A stretch of 20,282 nucleotides of DNA, from contig CAZBKJ010000025.1 in assembly GCA_964492495.1 (NCBI GenBank), positions 1 to 20,282 on the forward strand, written 5' to 3'. Under the pieces are notes generated by a model. The model was not told the DNA's origin, did no database searches, and saw only the letters and a list, made by a program, of their open reading frames with translations. Numbering within the stretch: position 1 is the stretch's first letter; the number at the start of each line of letters is the position of its first letter. Both the position numbers and the translations under genes were made by a program. The DNA comes from CAZBKJ01 sp964492495 (GTDB taxonomy: Bacteria > Patescibacteriota > Microgenomatia > UBA1400 > UBA12028). Below, piece after piece: positions 19,196 to 20,282 of the stretch.

Positions 19196-20001
19196 ATGTA
19201 CTGCATGTACCAGGAAAGAATTTTCTCTCCCCATACCAATGCTATGACAGTTCCAGCGATGAGAAAAGGACCAAACGGGACACTGCCTTTTATCTTCTTT
19301 TTATTGAGGGCAAGTAAGAACAAACTAACAACGGCTCCGATCACAAACGACAAAAATGTCGCCAAAATGATCGCTGGATACCCAATGATCAGTCCAAGTG
19401 GGAAGGCAAGCTTCACATCCCCAAACCCCATGCCTTTGCCTTTTGTCAGCACAATAAGTAAAAAGAAAAATAATGCCAACCCTAAACCGCTCACGATTGA
19501 AGCGACAAAATCAAACGGCGTCATGATTTTTTGCTGGACAAGTAACACTCGGTACACAAAGGCAAGGATACTCAGAAGCAGAACCGCGCTGTCAGGGATG
19601 ATGGTGTACGAGAGATCCGCAAAACAGATCACAACAAAGAGGACCCCGACCATCAACCAGAACAGTGGCTGGACAAGTGAGAGCGGCTGAGTACTTAGCT
19701 GAAAAAATGTAAATCCTACCAAGTACCACCATACAAAAAGCGCACCAGTCAAAAACTCCACAGCGGGATACTCCCAGGGAATTGACTTCTTGCAGTAGCG
19801 ACAGCGACTTTTCAAGATCAAAAAAGAAATCAAGGGAATATTGTCATACCAGGCAATCGGTTTTTTGCAGTGATCACAGTATGACCGACCGCGAGCAGGG
19901 GAGTCATTGTGTACTGCACGGTAGATAACGACGTTTAAGAAACTCCCAATCGCGAGCCCCAAAAAGAACAGTAAAAATAGCATGGCAAAAAGTGCGATCA
20001 T
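19192..20001 (-). CDS. pilD: Prepilin peptidase / N-methyltransferase PilD (A24 family)
   Basis: 269 aa from the ATG at 20001; the open frame extends 31 codons upstream, but that region contains the promoter. PilD cleaves the leader of prepilins after the glycine and methylates the new N-terminus. The N-terminal block has G-S-F-L-N-V-V-I-Y-R and the zinc pairs Cys42-x-x-Cys45 and Cys67-x-x-Cys70, marking the methyltransferase domain. The protease aspartates are Asp129 (C-F-A-D-L-S-Y-T-I-I-P-D) and Asp195 (G-M-G-F-G-D-V-K-L-A, the G-x-G-D motif). About eight membrane segments are visible. It opens the cluster and supplies the processing enzyme for the five prepilins downstream. Confidence 0.96.
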   Translation of the reverse strand: MIALFAMLFLLFFLGLAIGSFLNVVIYRAVHNDSPARGRSYCDHCKKPIAWYDNIPLISFLILKSRCRYCKKSIPWEYPAVEFLTGALFVWWYLVGFTFFQLSTQPLSLVQPLFWLMVGVLFVVICFADLSYTIIPDSAVLLLSILAFVYRVLLVQQKIMTPFDFVASIVSGLGLALFFFLLIVLTKGKGMGFGDVKLAFPLGLIIGYPAIILATFLSFVIGAVVSLFLLALNKKKIKGSVPFGPFLIAGTVIALVWGEKILSWYMQYI

Positions 20002-20007
20002 AGGGCA

Positions 20008-20036
20008 AGTATCAAGTAAAAGAGAACAAGAATCAA
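20008..20036 (-). promoter_or_regulatory. Promoter for pilD (leaderless)
   Basis: On the minus strand TTGATT (20036-20031), 17 bp, GATACT (20013-20008). The ATG at 20001 starts six bases after the -10 box, so essentially no leader is predicted. Confidence 0.5.
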
Positions 20037-20061
20037 GTACGGTACATAAGAAAGCACGAAA

Positions 20062-20086
20062 AAGGGGCGATGTGTAGTCGCCCCTT
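20062..20086 (-). terminator. Terminator of the cysteine-rich pilin-like gene
   Basis: AAGGGGCGA, a 7-base loop and TCGCCCCTT form a perfect 9 bp stem. On the minus strand it is followed by a short T run (TTT after the stem's own TT). It separates the partial gene at the right edge from pilD. Confidence 0.8.
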
Positions 20087-20112
20087 GTATACATTTCTAT
20101 GTTTCGTTGTGA

Positions 20113-20282
20113 TTATGGCACACAGAGGTATTCAGTTGTTGCCACACACAGGTCTGGGACTCCGGCAGGTCTACTCGCGTTTGCAGCATTTGTTGATCCT
20201 CCAACCGCACAGTTTCGAGCAGCTTCAGCTCTCATACTGGTTGATAATGGTTGGAAACACACGTATGTTACTGCGTTTGCTA
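20113..20282 (-). CDS. C-terminal end of a cysteine-rich pilin-like protein, cut by window edge
   Basis: 56 codons ending at TAA (20113-20115), open to the window edge. The end reads V-T-Y-V-C-F-Q-P-L, then A-A-R-N-C-A-V, D-L-C-V-A-T-T-E-Y-L-C-V-P. The layout of Y-x-C, a middle C and a final Y-L-C resembles the C-termini of the two prepilins at 17396 and 17858, so it is probably a third pilin. The prepilin signal is outside the window, so this is inference from the cysteines and the location beside pilD. It has its own strong terminator. Confidence 0.5.
   Translation of the reverse strand, partial: ANAVTYVCFQPLSTSMRAEAARNCAVGGSTNAANASRPAGVPDLCVATTEYLCVP

Noticed and set aside
12051..20282. 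Type II secretion system instead of type IV pilus
   Set aside because: PilM, PilN and PilO as separate proteins in that order and the PilX/PilV/PilW/FimT-like set fit type IV pili better; no GspD, GspE, GspF or GspL-type fusion is present. The motor genes are outside, so this is a preference and not proof.
1..20282. Alternative genetic code with TGA as glycine
   Set aside because: rnc, rpsP and the L,D-transpeptidase all end at TGA at their expected family lengths, and no conserved gene has an internal TGA.
1..20282. A novel defence or mobile system
   Set aside because: No nuclease, toxin-antitoxin pair, integrase, transposase or phage gene could be recognised; the unusual content is in RNA-like elements and repeats.

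Overview
The window looks like a chromosomal segment of a small-genome bacterium of the Candidate Phyla Radiation (Patescibacteria) type. This is an inference from gene content and layout: compact genes with many 4-bp overlaps, small orphan membrane proteins, a stripped rpsP-khpA operon without rimM/trmD, and a multi-pilin type IV pilus cluster. TGA is used as a stop (rnc, rpsP, the L,D-transpeptidase, pilN), so the code-25 lineages (Gracilibacteria, Absconditabacteria) are unlikely. I cannot assign a finer lineage.

Layout. (1) 1-657 (-) is the N-terminal part of an M32 carboxypeptidase, divergent from a membrane-anchored lysozyme-like protein (721-1518). (2) 1582-2983 holds two unrecognised soluble proteins; the first is preceded by a leader ending in an intrinsic terminator-like hairpin directly against its ATG. 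(3) 2984-3472 has no protein gene. It holds tRNA-Leu(UAG), two broken tRNA-Leu look-alikes, two copies of a structured repeat and two near-identical terminators. (4) 3473-6807 carries an L,D-transpeptidase, small membrane proteins and tyrosyl-tRNA synthetase. (5) 6846-9650 carries recG followed by two tandem paralogues of unknown function. (6) 9780-11980 is a ribosome/RNA-processing group: rpmF, nusB, an acyl-carrier-like protein, rnc, rpsP, khpA. (7) 12051-20282, all on the minus strand, is a type IV pilus assembly cluster. In transcription order it holds a partial cysteine-rich pilin-like gene, pilD, a PKD-like membrane protein, five prepilin-like genes, a PilX-like protein, pilM, pilN and pilO.

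Two themes cut across the window. First, many genes have a sigma70-like -10 box (often with a -35 at 17-18 bp) ending only 6-11 nt before the start codon, which predicts leaderless transcripts. Several apparent upstream TTG starts are really the TTG of a -35 box. Second, most longer intergenic gaps are filled with degenerate or structured repeats. These include two families that begin directly after stop codons, hairpins with compensatory substitutions between copies, and a structured element joined to tRNA-Leu fragments.

The pilus genes fit one pathway: PilD cleaves and methylates prepilins, the pilins and minor pseudopilins build the fibre and its tip, and PilM/PilN/PilO form the inner-membrane alignment complex. 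The motor ATPases, PilC and any secretin are not in this window. I found no CRISPR array, transposase, phage gene or recognisable defence system.
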